The notes beneath the pieces were generated by a model that was given only the letters and a program-made list of their open reading frames with translations, was not told the origin of the DNA and made no database searches. This document shows positions 1-8,585 of a DNA stretch of 64,000 bases, in pieces. Location of the stretch: contig NZ_CBDCOT010000009.1 of NCBI RefSeq assembly GCF_965219885.1, positions 682,001 through 746,000 on the forward strand, given 5' to 3'. The translations under genes and the position numbers were made by a program. This DNA is from Curvivirga sp965219885 (lineage in GTDB: Bacteria > Pseudomonadota > Alphaproteobacteria > UBA8366 > Aestuariispiraceae). The first letter of the stretch is position 1. Each line of letters starts with the position of its first letter.

Positions 1-1
1 C

Positions 2-547
2 TTTGGCTTTGCAATCAATCGTTTCTTTGTTCCTTATGCAAATGAAGCGGTACGTATGTTAGATGAAGGTATTGCATCTGCGAAACAATTGGACCGCGTT
101 GCACAAGAATGTATGGAAGTCGCGGCAGGACCAATGATGGTAACCAATTTGGTAAAATCCTCCGTAATGTATCATGCGCAAACCAATCTAGCGCCGCATG
201 GTGCCTTCTATACCGTTGCTGAAAGCCTTAAAGATAAAGGCCCTAAAGGCGAAGATTACGCAATTGATGACGCAGATGAAGGTAAGCCGGAAAATGATGG
301 CGTGGTTGCGGACCGTCTTCGTGCTGCGGCATTCTTCCCTGTTTTACAAGCTTTGGATGAAAATGTTGCCACCGCTGGTGAAATTGATATGGGCGCAGGT
401 CTTGCGTTACGTTTTGGTAAAGCCCCATGTGAATTGATGGATAGCTTGGGCAAAGAAGAAGTAACACGTATCTTGACCCCAATCATTGATCAATATGGTC
501 ACACCATGCCTTCCTCTATTAATAAGGTTGGAAGCTTACGTGGATAA
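2..547 (+). CDS. 3-hydroxyacyl-CoA dehydrogenase, C-terminal part (5' end outside window)
   Basis: The window opens inside this gene; the frame is open from base 2 and reads FGFAINRFFVPYANEAVRM before continuing to a stop at 547. The segment FxxNRxxxPyxNEAxxxLdEG is typical of the helical C-terminal domain of 3-hydroxyacyl-CoA dehydrogenases (FadB/FadJ type), which oxidise 3-hydroxyacyl-CoA with NAD in beta-oxidation. A second C-terminal helical repeat follows (ADRLRAAAFFPVLQAL, then DMGAGLALRFGKAP), as in the long FadB/FadJ-like forms. The N-terminal Rossmann domain, and a hydratase domain if there is one, lie upstream and cannot be seen. A strong hairpin terminator follows the stop codon. 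The exact subfamily is uncertain. Confidence 0.85.
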   Translation, partial: FGFAINRFFVPYANEAVRMLDEGIASAKQLDRVAQECMEVAAGPMMVTNLVKSSVMYHAQTNLAPHGAFYTVAESLKDKGPKGEDYAIDDADEGKPENDGVVADRLRAAAFFPVLQALDENVATAGEIDMGAGLALRFGKAPCELMDSLGKEEVTRILTPIIDQYGHTMPSSINKVGSLRG

Positions 548-573
548 GCTTAATATCTTCGCATAATGTTTCG

Positions 574-608
574 AAAAGGCGCGATCTTCGGATGGTGCCT
601 TTTCTTTT
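574..608 (+). terminator. Rho-independent terminator after the dehydrogenase
   Basis: Arms AAAAGGC (574-580) and GCCTTTT (597-603) pair. The stem continues with an inner ATC/GAT pair closed by a TTCG tetraloop, and a T-rich run (TTTCTTTTT) follows. It lies 27 bases after the stop codon. Confidence 0.85.
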
Positions 609-634
609 TGTCCAACTTCCGCAGAAAATAAGAC

Positions 635-663
635 TTGGAGATTCTTACGTTTTTTCGTAAGAT
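635..663 (+). promoter_or_regulatory. Possible promoter with an operator-like inverted repeat
   Basis: TTGGAG (635-640) and TAAGAT (658-663) are separated by 17 bases, a plausible sigma-70-type pair with a weak -35. The spacer and -10 are covered by an inverted repeat, TCTTACG (643-649) and CGTAAGA (656-662), around six T residues. A protein bound there would block the promoter. The following coding start is at 707. This is inferred from sequence only. Confidence 0.35.
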
Positions 664-706
664 AATGTTCATATACGAAAATTTTGGACAAGAGTGAGAG
701 AGAGAG

Positions 707-1975
707 ATGACGCTTAATACAGGCGTCAGTTCAGTGTTTTCGGAAAACTCGATCTTTTCTACGTTAGCCGCCTCCGGCTTCGCAGAAAGTGGCGTATCCT
801 CGCTGTCGCGAGCGTTCCGTACGGTTCTGGACCCGACGGGCATTCAGGGCGGTGTGGTCAGTGAAACAAGGCAGATTGTCGGCTATAGTAACGACACGCC
901 TTCCCTATTCTATCGTCCGGTAGATATAGGGCTGACAAACACCCTATTATTGTCATCCCAAGTCACAGGTGTGGGCGAAGGAGGTTTTTCTGCGTCTTCA
1001 AATACAGAACTTGCTCAACGTGCATATGACTATCTTAACAGTCAGGGATTAATTGATAGCTTACCGACTATTCGCAATATTGCCGGAAATATTTTAAGTA
1101 ACACATCCTTTGAAATTCTGCTTTCTGAACAAGCACAGGGTATTATATCCAATGGAGTGGACTATACGGCCAAAGATCTCGACAATTTGATTGTTTCCTA
1201 CACAAACCGTCCAAGTGAGTTAGATTCTTTTGGAACCACGTATGACAGCGTAGTCGAAGATGACACCTTAAATACTCAATTTTTCCGCCGGGTTAGTTTA
1301 GCTCAAGGAGAAAGTATTAATCTCGCAGAATTAGTTCTTGCGAATTCGCAAGGAAGCCCGACAGATTTGGCCATACGTTTACTCAGTGAAGTGGGCTCTG
1401 ACGGTGTTGGCACCATAACAGATTCAACCAATGCCGAGATTTCAAAAGACACTGTTATTGAATATGCCGATTTGGCTGATTACACCTATACCGCCGCAAG
1501 CAATAAGAATACGGATTACTTGTCCTTTGTTGAACTAGAAGATACTGACAATAACGGTGTCTATGAAGCACGTGGTGAGTATCAGACTGTATCCATTACA
1601 ACCAGCGGAGAACGCGCTGATGCGTATGACGGGGATGAACCTGTTTTACGCTATACATTCTTTACTGAGGATGAGACATCAACAAAACGCTTAACCTTGT
1701 TTATCTCCGGTGTTGATAGCTTAGGTTATACAGATGCGCTAGATGCAATTGAACAAAACGATCTTCGTGTTCAAGCTTCTGAAACCTTACCAGATGGAAC
1801 TGTTAATATGGCCATTACTGATCTTTATGTATCAGATGCCAATGATATTGTGGTCCAATTTGCTTATCAACAAGCTGCCGATGGCCAAACTGAAAACGGA
1901 ATTGATGTAGAATTACGCGGACTTGATACATCCCTTGATCTTACTGGTGTCACTGTCTCCGCAATTTTTGCATGA
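707..1975 (+). CDS. Hypothetical acidic protein, 422 aa
   Basis: I do not recognise this protein. The start at 707 is well supported by a purine-rich GAGAGAGAG ribosome-binding stretch directly upstream. There is no clear Sec signal peptide or membrane helix. The N-terminal third is Ser/Ala/Leu-rich and probably helical. The C-terminal two thirds is rich in Asp, Glu, Thr and Val and looks beta-structured, with a D-T-D-N-N-G-V-Y segment near residue 285 that resembles a calcium-binding turn. The chain ends in hydrophobic residues plus Phe-Ala, so secretion by a C-terminal signal is conceivable but unproven. It stands alone between a terminator and a secreted protease gene. Confidence 0.7.
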   Translation: MTLNTGVSSVFSENSIFSTLAASGFAESGVSSLSRAFRTVLDPTGIQGGVVSETRQIVGYSNDTPSLFYRPVDIGLTNTLLLSSQVTGVGEGGFSASSNTELAQRAYDYLNSQGLIDSLPTIRNIAGNILSNTSFEILLSEQAQGIISNGVDYTAKDLDNLIVSYTNRPSELDSFGTTYDSVVEDDTLNTQFFRRVSLAQGESINLAELVLANSQGSPTDLAIRLLSEVGSDGVGTITDSTNAEISKDTVIEYADLADYTYTAASNKNTDYLSFVELEDTDNNGVYEARGEYQTVSITTSGERADAYDGDEPVLRYTFFTEDETSTKRLTLFISGVDSLGYTDALDAIEQNDLRVQASETLPDGTVNMAITDLYVSDANDIVVQFAYQQAADGQTENGIDVELRGLDTSLDLTGVTVSAIFA

Positions 1976-2031
1976 CAAGTAAAAACAATCGCTTATAGTT
2001 CGCTTATTCATTTCCAGCGTTAGAGTGTCTC

Positions 2032-2886
2032 ATGCGATTTTTTACAAAATTTTATCTCTCCATTGGCCTCATATGTTTGATCTTTGGTCAAAACGCCTTT
2101 GCTTCAGAATTTACATTAGACATTCCAACAACCAAGCATCGTGAAATTAAAGATGCAACAACTTATCCCTATAGTGCCATTGGCACAGTAAACTGGGCGG
2201 GCTTTTCCAACCGTTCAAGCTGTACCGGTACCTTAATTGCCGAAGATATTCTAATCACCGCAGCACATTGCGTCATCAACCCGATAACAGAAAAAGTCGT
2301 AAACCCCAAAATTGTGCATTTTGCAGCTGGGTATCAAAAAGGTGAGTTTCTTGCCCATACCACTGGTGTCGAAATCATCAGTAACAATAAATTCAAATCC
2401 AAAGGAAAATATGTCAGTCGTGATCAAATTCGAAATGATTGGGCGTTGATAAGGTTGAAAGATCCCATTGGAAAAGAAACAGGCTATCTTGGCTGGGGAG
2501 TATTCAATACCAAAACTCTGGGAGATACGATTAATTCACGTGGTAAAGTTCTTGTGGCAGGCTATCCAAGAGACCGCATTCACGCCCTAACCGTAGAAAC
2601 CAAATGCGGGTTGAAAATGTCACCTGATGATCAGGTCATTTTACGGCATAGCTGCCAGTTAGTTGAAGGGGATTCCGGTGGCCCCATTGCAATCATATAT
2701 AAAAATTATGCAACCCTCATCGGCATCAATGCTGCAGTGAATTATGAAAATGGTATAAACTACGCCGTTACTTTGGAACCACTTGAAAAGCATATGGCAG
2801 AGTTGCTAAACAAGGGCGAAGCTTTTTCCAGGAAACAAACAATCCATTACACCAAAGGAAAAGCCCCAACAGTATCTGCAGAATAA
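2032..2886 (+). CDS. Secreted trypsin-like (S1/V8-type) serine protease
   Basis: The 284-residue product has an N-terminal signal peptide (about residues 1-24, ending AFA) and so is expected in the periplasm or outside the cell. The full S1 catalytic triad can be read: His79 in TAAHC, Asp136 in NDWALIRL and Ser215 in EGDSGGP. The Cys64-Cys80 and Cys192-Cys208 pairs fit the usual chymotrypsin-fold disulfides. The size and single-domain layout resemble the V8-like glutamyl endopeptidase group (COG3591), but substrate specificity cannot be read from sequence. The gene ends two bases before mnmC starts, so the two are probably co-transcribed although their functions seem unrelated. Confidence 0.88.
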   Translation: MRFFTKFYLSIGLICLIFGQNAFASEFTLDIPTTKHREIKDATTYPYSAIGTVNWAGFSNRSSCTGTLIAEDILITAAHCVINPITEKVVNPKIVHFAAGYQKGEFLAHTTGVEIISNNKFKSKGKYVSRDQIRNDWALIRLKDPIGKETGYLGWGVFNTKTLGDTINSRGKVLVAGYPRDRIHALTVETKCGLKMSPDDQVILRHSCQLVEGDSGGPIAIIYKNYATLIGINAAVNYENGINYAVTLEPLEKHMAELLNKGEAFSRKQTIHYTKGKAPTVSAE

Positions 2887-2888
2887 AC

Positions 2889-4955
2889 ATGGCTTCTACA
2901 CAAAGAGAAAAGCTAAAATCTCCTGAATTAAACTGGAAAGATGGCATTACACCAGAATCCATAGAATTCGGAGATATCTATTTTAATCCAACTGATGGCC
3001 TTGCAGAAAGTCGGTATGTCTTTATAGAGGGTATTGGTGGGAACGATATTTGGGAAACCTCCCCCTGTCTTGTTGTTGGTGAGACGGGCTTTGGAACTGG
3101 ATTAAACTTCCTCAACCTCTGGAAAGAGTGGGATACCGGCAGCCAACCAAATCAACGTTTGCATTTTTTGTCTGTAGAGGCATATCCGCTAGCAGTGGAA
3201 GATATTCAAAAAGCCTTATCAGCTTGGCCTGAACTTTCTAAATATACAGAAAAACTTTGCCTTTCTTATCCTGAAATACATCCAGGGATTCATCGCATTT
3301 CATTCGATGAAGGCCGCGTCATACTCACACTTCTTTTCGGCACAGCCGAGGAAATGTTCCCACAAATACAAGGTTCTGTGGATGCTTGGTTTTTAGATGG
3401 GTTCGCTCCCTCACAAAATGAGAGTATGTGGACAGAGGATCTCTATAAAGAAATTGCACGACTTTCCAAACCAAATGCCAAACTTGCCACCTTTACGGCA
3501 GCTGGACATGTACGCCGTGGACTGGAAGCTGTCGGATTTAATATGTCCAAGAGGTCCGGCTTTGGCAAAAAACGGGAATGCTTATCTGGCATATTGAATT
3601 CAGAGACACCTATGAATTCATCGCATAAAACGCCTTGGTATGCACCTACACCTCCACTTTCAAAGGGCAAAAAAATTGCCTTGATTGGCGGTGGTATCGC
3701 TGCCTTTATGACTTCAAATGCTCTCGTTGCAAGAGGTTTTGAACCACATATATATGAAGCTGCACCTCAAGCCGCTTCTGTCGGCTCTGGTAATCTGGTT
3801 GGCCTTGTACAACCACGTCTCACAGCTGCAGATAGCTTAGATGGAAAATTTAATGCCAGTGCCTTTCTACATGCTGTTCGACATTATTCAGGCATAACTG
3901 GAAGCCACAAACAAAATATATGGCTTCCTAAACGAGGTGTCTTACAACTGGCCAGAACTGAAGACGAAAGTGCCCGATTCCAAGCGCTCGTAGACGAGGC
4001 CCGCCTTCCTGCCAATGTCATGCAATTCGTTTCTGCGGAAAAAGCTAGCGAGATTGCCACAACGACAATCGAACAAGATGCACTTTATTTTCCATCTGCC
4101 GGATGCGTTTCGCCCCGTGATTGGGTGATATCAGCTGCCCAAAATCACACAAATTTCCATCCCAACCATCTTATAAAACGTATCGAAAAGCTTCGAACTG
4201 GATGGCGGCTGTACGGCCTTGCAAATGGCAAAGAATTCATTTCCGAAGATTACGCAGCCGTCATTCTTGTAAATGGACCTTATGCGGATCAATTATGGAC
4301 CAGTTGGGAAGTGCCCCTTCATGCAAAAAGAGGGCAAGTTGTTCACTATAAAGCCACAGAAAAAAGTCGTACTTTAAATTGTAGCATTGCGTTTGAAGGT
4401 TACATTAGTCCAGCTGAGAATATTGCGATTAACAATCAAGATAGCATCCTTCATGTGGCAGGTGCCAGCTATGCGAATTTCGACATAAACCCACCTGTAG
4501 AGAATGAGAATGAAATCGCAGACTGGCGTCATCTTAGAGAAGAAGACCGACTAGATATTAAAGAAAATGTGGCAAGATTTTTACCGTCTCTGGATTTAGA
4601 TGAAGAAATTAGCGACCTTTCAGGCAGAGCTGGATTAAGAGCCACAGTCCCTGATCATCTGGCAATTGTGGGCCCTTTGCCTGACTATGATTTTTTTGAA
4701 GAAACCTATGGTGATCTTCATCATGGCAAGCCATCTCATCGATATCCTGAAGGACAATATCATGAAGGCCTTTATTGTCTGACAGGACTTGGCAGTCGCG
4801 GCGTACAAACGTCACCACTATTAGCAGAGGTTCTGGCTGATCTGATTACTGGTGAGCCATGCGCCTTACCAAAAGATCAATTAATTGCGCTGCATCCAGC
4901 ACGGTTTCATATTCGAAAACTGAAACGCCCTCCACATCTTCGTGACGAAAACTAA
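2889..4955 (+). CDS. mnmC: Bifunctional tRNA wobble-uridine modification protein MnmC
   Basis: The 688-residue product has the two-domain layout of MnmC, which finishes synthesis of 5-methylaminomethyl-2-thiouridine at the tRNA wobble position. The N-terminal methyltransferase (MnmD) domain has an SAM-binding loop GETGFGTGLNFL near residue 64 and the hallmark DAWFLDGFAPSQNESMW near 165. The C-terminal FAD-dependent demodification oxidase starts with a dinucleotide-binding IALIGGGIAAF near 264 and has GSGNLVGLVQPRL near 300. Length is close to that of E. coli MnmC (about 670). Start ATG is two bases after the protease stop. MnmE and MnmG, which make its substrate, are not in this window. Confidence 0.93.
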   Translation: MASTQREKLKSPELNWKDGITPESIEFGDIYFNPTDGLAESRYVFIEGIGGNDIWETSPCLVVGETGFGTGLNFLNLWKEWDTGSQPNQRLHFLSVEAYPLAVEDIQKALSAWPELSKYTEKLCLSYPEIHPGIHRISFDEGRVILTLLFGTAEEMFPQIQGSVDAWFLDGFAPSQNESMWTEDLYKEIARLSKPNAKLATFTAAGHVRRGLEAVGFNMSKRSGFGKKRECLSGILNSETPMNSSHKTPWYAPTPPLSKGKKIALIGGGIAAFMTSNALVARGFEPHIYEAAPQAASVGSGNLVGLVQPRLTAADSLDGKFNASAFLHAVRHYSGITGSHKQNIWLPKRGVLQLARTEDESARFQALVDEARLPANVMQFVSAEKASEIATTTIEQDALYFPSAGCVSPRDWVISAAQNHTNFHPNHLIKRIEKLRTGWRLYGLANGKEFISEDYAAVILVNGPYADQLWTSWEVPLHAKRGQVVHYKATEKSRTLNCSIAFEGYISPAENIAINNQDSILHVAGASYANFDINPPVENENEIADWRHLREEDRLDIKENVARFLPSLDLDEEISDLSGRAGLRATVPDHLAIVGPLPDYDFFEETYGDLHHGKPSHRYPEGQYHEGLYCLTGLGSRGVQTSPLLAEVLADLITGEPCALPKDQLIALHPARFHIRKLKRPPHLRDEN

Positions 4956-5015
4956 ACTTGCCCCGCCCCTTACGAAACAGTTAAACTCACCAAAACGAAT
5001 TTGAAGGCCCTATCT

Positions 5016-5795
5016 ATGTCCCAAGAAAACATTATTCATATTGAGAACCTGACCAAGTCATTTGGTGATCATTTGGTATTGAAAGATGTGTCTCTTGCTA
5101 TTCCAAAGGGTGCCGTAACAGCTTTAATCGGTCCAAGTGCATCTGGTAAATCCGTTTTACTGAAATGCCTTCTTGGACTTTACCCAATTGATAGCGGTAG
5201 TGTCAGTATTGAAGGTCAAAATACCAGCAAACTTAACCGTAAAAACAAAGCTCGCCTTATGGATAGAATTGGGGTTTTATTTCAACAAAACGCGCTCTTT
5301 GATAGCTTAACTATTTGGGAAAATGTTTGCTTTCGTCCAATTTCAAATAAAAGCCTATCTCGTAAGCAAGCCTATGAAAAAGCAATAGAAATATTAGGCA
5401 AAGTTGGCTTAAAACCAGAAACAGCATTGCTTTTTCCATCTGATTTATCAGGCGGCATGCAAAAACGTGTAGGCCTTGCACGTGCCATTGCTTCCGAAGC
5501 TGATTTCCTGATCCTGGATGATCCCACAGCAGGTCTGGATCCTATCTTGTCTTTGGCAATCACCAATCTTATTCAAGATTTAGTGAAACGGACAAACGCC
5601 ACAGCATTAGTTGTGACCGGTGATATGACAGATTTAGAGAAAAGATATAGTCATATTGCCTTACTGCATGACAAGATCATTCAATGGCAAGGGCCAAGCA
5701 ATGAAGCCAAGACATCAAATCATCAGGCATTGATACAAATGTTGAATGGTGACAAAGATGGCCCCATTAGAATGAAATTACGTGAAGCGTCTTAA
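5016..5795 (+). CDS. Orphan ABC ATPase, MlaF-like, with altered catalytic residues
   Basis: I chose ATG 5016 over the upstream TTG at 5001 because GAAGG lies just ahead of it. The 259-residue protein is an ABC nucleotide-binding domain: Walker A GPSASGKS at 39-46, signature LSGGMQKR near 144, Walker B FLILDDPTAGLDP near 166. The overall sequence resembles MlaF, the ATPase of the MlaFEDB phospholipid transporter. Two catalytic positions are unusual: the Walker B glutamate is Asp (LDDP rather than LDEP), and the switch His expected in a THD motif is Gly (VTGDMTD). No permease (MlaE) or substrate-binding subunit (MlaD) adjoins it. It may be weakly active, or may work with partners elsewhere. Confidence 0.85.
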   Translation: MSQENIIHIENLTKSFGDHLVLKDVSLAIPKGAVTALIGPSASGKSVLLKCLLGLYPIDSGSVSIEGQNTSKLNRKNKARLMDRIGVLFQQNALFDSLTIWENVCFRPISNKSLSRKQAYEKAIEILGKVGLKPETALLFPSDLSGGMQKRVGLARAIASEADFLILDDPTAGLDPILSLAITNLIQDLVKRTNATALVVTGDMTDLEKRYSHIALLHDKIIQWQGPSNEAKTSNHQALIQMLNGDKDGPIRMKLREAS

Positions 5796-5814
5796 AAACG
5801 GGCTATGAAATCTA

Positions 5815-6093
5815 TTATTTCTTACGATTAGAAATCGCATTGTTGACATATTTCAATACCGTTACAATAGCCCAGATTGGCACCACAATCAGCGCACCTG
5901 TTAGAATATAGTCACCCGCCCAAGTAAAGAAACCTTGCACAATCCCCCAAAGTGCATGAACAGTTTCACCTAAATTCTCCCAAACACGTTCAGGTGTAAG
6001 GCCAAAAAAATGCACCACAAATCCCACGATTAAACTAGCTACCGCCAATTTAATAATTTTGCTTATGACCGTATTTTGGGTTTCGCTTGCCAT
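5815..6093 (-). CDS. Small two-helix membrane protein (DUF6460-like)
   Basis: The 92-residue product has two hydrophobic stretches, roughly residues 14-30 (VASLIVGFVVHFFGL) and 60-82 (ILTGALIVVPIWAIVTVL), joined by an amphipathic segment rich in Trp. It ends in a basic tail, NRKK. Size and pattern match a small alphaproteobacterial membrane family that I recall as DUF6460, sometimes mislabelled integrase; this assignment is from memory. The gene converges with the upstream ABC ATPase, 19 bases from its stop. No function is known to me. Confidence 0.75.
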   Translation of the reverse strand: MASETQNTVISKIIKLAVASLIVGFVVHFFGLTPERVWENLGETVHALWGIVQGFFTWAGDYILTGALIVVPIWAIVTVLKYVNNAISNRKK

Positions 6094-6136
6094 TGGTACT
6101 GTCTTCCAATTGTATTTATGTCATCGCCTAAAATCG

Positions 6137-6169
6137 CAAAGAAAAAGGAAGGCTGCAAGGCCTTCCTTT
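6137..6169 (-). terminator. Rho-independent terminator after the OmpA-type lipoprotein gene
   Basis: A 9-bp perfect stem (6144-6152 with 6161-6169) closes an 8-base loop. On the minus strand it is followed by TTTTTCTTT. It lies 26 bases beyond the stop of the gene ending at 6195. Confidence 0.85.
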
Positions 6170-6194
6170 AATTTCGTTATTCTTTTTTGAACGA

Positions 6195-7073
6195 TTAACG
6201 TGCAAAATTGAACAATACAGAACGGTTACGTGCTTCACGTACGCCATCTTCTGTGGCAAATACTTGCTCACGTTCGCCAAGTACTTCAACCGTGATTGCG
6301 TCAGCACTTATACCATTTGCAATCAAAGCCGCTTTTACAGCTTCGCCGCGACGCGCTGCAAGTGCATCATTATAAGCTGTATCACCAGAACGGTCAGCAT
6401 ATGCAGACAATGTTACAGATGTCGCGCCTAGATCAGTAAATACAGATGCCGCATCTTCAACCACAGAATTGCCATAGCCACCTAGATTTGCGCTGTCGAA
6501 ATCAAAGTAAATAGCAATACCTTCCGGCAATGTTGCAGGTGTCGGTGCAGGTGTCGCAGCTGGTGCCGGCGCAGGCTCTGCTTTTGCCATTTTTGCCTTC
6601 TCGGCAGCTTCAACCTCTTCCATCGCAGCGATGAAATCTTTTTGACATGCTTCGATATCTGCTGGTTGACGGTTTTCTTCCTGCTCTTGCATCCAACAAT
6701 CAAATGCCACTTGTGCACGCGCAAGCTGATTTGGATACTCAGATGTTAGACCACCATCGATTGCCTTCATTAAGCGTGCGCGGGATGATGTCAAAACACT
6801 TACACGATCTGCAGGTAAGTCTCGCATCGCGATTTCTTCAGGTAAAACCATACTGCCATTAGAAAGCATATCTGCACGTTTGGTGAATTTGCCGCCATCT
6901 GACCAATCATATTCATCAATCTCAGCCTGTGCTAAGCCCACATATCCCTGATGCAAAGCCTTTTCGAATGCACCGGACGAAGGTGGGTTCTCAGCCACAT
7001 GAGGCAAGCGATTTGCACATGCAGCCACCAAAGGCATTAAAACAACTAAAGTTGCAATTTTCATTTTCTTCAC
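6195..7073 (-). CDS. OmpA-family outer-membrane lipoprotein
   Basis: The 292-residue product starts with a lipoprotein signal peptide and lipobox LVAAC, with acylated Cys19. A central Glu/Lys/Ala-rich coiled-coil stretch and an Ala/Pro linker (about residues 165-185) lead to a C-terminal OmpA/Pal-type peptidoglycan-binding domain, beginning YFDFDSANL and containing LSAYADRSG and the ARRGEAVKAALIANGI helix. Such proteins tether the outer membrane to the cell wall. The N-terminal part does not match Pal itself. It has its own terminator, and upstream lies a spacer of about 190 bases. Confidence 0.88.
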   Translation of the reverse strand: MKKMKIATLVVLMPLVAACANRLPHVAENPPSSGAFEKALHQGYVGLAQAEIDEYDWSDGGKFTKRADMLSNGSMVLPEEIAMRDLPADRVSVLTSSRARLMKAIDGGLTSEYPNQLARAQVAFDCWMQEQEENRQPADIEACQKDFIAAMEEVEAAEKAKMAKAEPAPAPAATPAPTPATLPEGIAIYFDFDSANLGGYGNSVVEDAASVFTDLGATSVTLSAYADRSGDTAYNDALAARRGEAVKAALIANGISADAITVEVLGEREQVFATEDGVREARNRSVLFNFAR

Positions 7074-7259
7074 TGGTCAGTCCTCCTGATATATTTCAGT
7101 GTCGTCGGAGAAATAGATTTAGGCCCCAACACATTATAAGCATAAAACAGTGGTGATATACAAACCCTGAATTATGTTAAATTTATGAAATACAACCTGA
7201 CAACCATTTGGTCTCAATAGTTTGTTATGAGTTGCTGATATAAAAAAGCAACCTGACCG

Positions 7260-7682
7260 CTAATCACGCGCAAATAGTTGATCCATATTTTTAAAGGATT
7301 TAAATTCCAGCGCATTGCCTGAAGGATCAAGCAAAAAGAAAGTACCCTGTTCTCCTGCCTGACCTTCAAAACGTGTACGAGGTTCAATAAGAAATTCGCG
7401 CCCTTTCGCCTCTAAACTCTTATGAAGCGCTTCCCACTTATCCCATTGCAAAACCAACCCGAAATGACGCACTGGCACCTGATCTCCGTCAACGGAATTG
7501 GTGTGCGCAATAGTTACCTCTTCGGGGCGAAGATGGGCCGAAATCTGATGTCCGTGAAAATTAAAATCTATCCATTTCACATCCTCGCGCCCGATTTCAC
7601 AACCAAGATCATTTACGTAAAACTCACGTGTTGCATCTAAATCGCTTACGGGAAAAGCTAAATGAAAAGGCGGCATTACCAT
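7260..7682 (-). CDS. VOC-superfamily (glyoxalase/dioxygenase-fold) protein
   Basis: The 140-residue product carries the vicinal-oxygen-chelate pattern: an opening strand FHLAFPVSDLDATREFYVNDLGCEIGR, a middle His-containing segment VRHFGLVLQWDKWEAL, and the closing FFLLDPSGNALEFKSF. Metal-ligand candidates are His7, the His in VRHFG and the Glu in ALEFKSF. Members include glyoxalase I and extradiol dioxygenases; the substrate cannot be predicted. It is followed on the same strand by the OmpA-type lipoprotein gene about 190 bases on. It may share a transcript with the Nudix gene upstream, whose stop is 39 bases before this start. Confidence 0.85.
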   Translation of the reverse strand: MVMPPFHLAFPVSDLDATREFYVNDLGCEIGREDVKWIDFNFHGHQISAHLRPEEVTIAHTNSVDGDQVPVRHFGLVLQWDKWEALHKSLEAKGREFLIEPRTRFEGQAGEQGTFFLLDPSGNALEFKSFKNMDQLFARD

Positions 7683-7721
7683 TGTTCGATCCTTTCTGAA
7701 TTTATTTTATTATTTCAGTAA

Positions 7722-8573
7722 TTATTGCGCTAGACCTAGACAAATATCCGAATATTCCGGTTCATTATCCGCATGCAGATATCCATGTCTGATGAAGAAA
7801 TCAATGAATACAAGATTACAATTATATTTCACATCATCTGTTTGACTGATCAATTCCATAACTTCATGCACAGGCATTAAAGTAAAGCTATCTACTTCGC
7901 CATCCAATGCGCGAGGTACAAAATCTTCTGGGAGTTCCAGATCAAAGTTAAAGATCTGATCAGGCTTCAAGCCATGCTTATGCTCATAGCAATATGTAAT
8001 ACTACCAACAGGTTTCAGATGCTGGCTTAAGATAAATGGTATACCCGCTTCTTCTTCGCATTCTTTTTGCATATTTTCTTTTATGCTCAACCCCAGAGGT
8101 TGGCCACCAGCCACCATATTATCTAACATACCAGGGTCATTGCGCTTACTCATAGATCGTTTTGCAACCCATAAATACAATCCGTCAGATTTACGTACAT
8201 ATCCTGTCATATGCACTCCCCAGGATCGCATACCTAAATAAGGACAACCGCCACGCTCCAATTCCGCAATAGGATCTTGCCCATAGGCCTGTACCAAAGG
8301 ATATAGTTCATCCCACCAACCTCCAAGCTGACCCTTGTCATGTAAATCACTTAATGCATCGTGTAATACAGTTGTACGTCCTTCATACGTATCAATATTC
8401 GGTGCAAATATAACCTGATCTGATTGGATATTAAATGCTTCAGGATAGGCAGATAACAAATCCAGATTTGACTTTCGTATCCATCCGATCCGTTTTCCTT
8501 GCCATTTATAAGGTAGGAAATGAGTGATATCTGTATTATTGGCAAATTCAATATGTCGATAAAATCCCGGCAT
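7722..8573 (-). CDS. Nudix hydrolase with N-terminal DUF4743 domain
   Basis: The 283-residue product has an N-terminal DUF4743-like half and a C-terminal Nudix fold. The Nudix box reads GLSIKENMQKECEEEAGIP, with the conserved E and the catalytic EcEEEaG helix, near residue 170. Plant NUDT20/24-like and yeast YJR142W-type enzymes with this layout are reported to hydrolyse damaged thiamine diphosphate; I infer a similar house-cleaning role. The preceding WGVHMTGYV and LWVAKRS segments are also typical of that group. It ends 39 bases before the VOC gene and starts 12 bases after the AEC permease stop, suggesting a three-gene minus-strand unit. Confidence 0.88.
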   Translation of the reverse strand: MPGFYRHIEFANNTDITHFLPYKWQGKRIGWIRKSNLDLLSAYPEAFNIQSDQVIFAPNIDTYEGRTTVLHDALSDLHDKGQLGGWWDELYPLVQAYGQDPIAELERGGCPYLGMRSWGVHMTGYVRKSDGLYLWVAKRSMSKRNDPGMLDNMVAGGQPLGLSIKENMQKECEEEAGIPFILSQHLKPVGSITYCYEHKHGLKPDQIFNFDLELPEDFVPRALDGEVDSFTLMPVHEVMELISQTDDVKYNCNLVFIDFFIRHGYLHADNEPEYSDICLGLAQ

Positions 8574-8585
8574 GTCCTAATCCAT

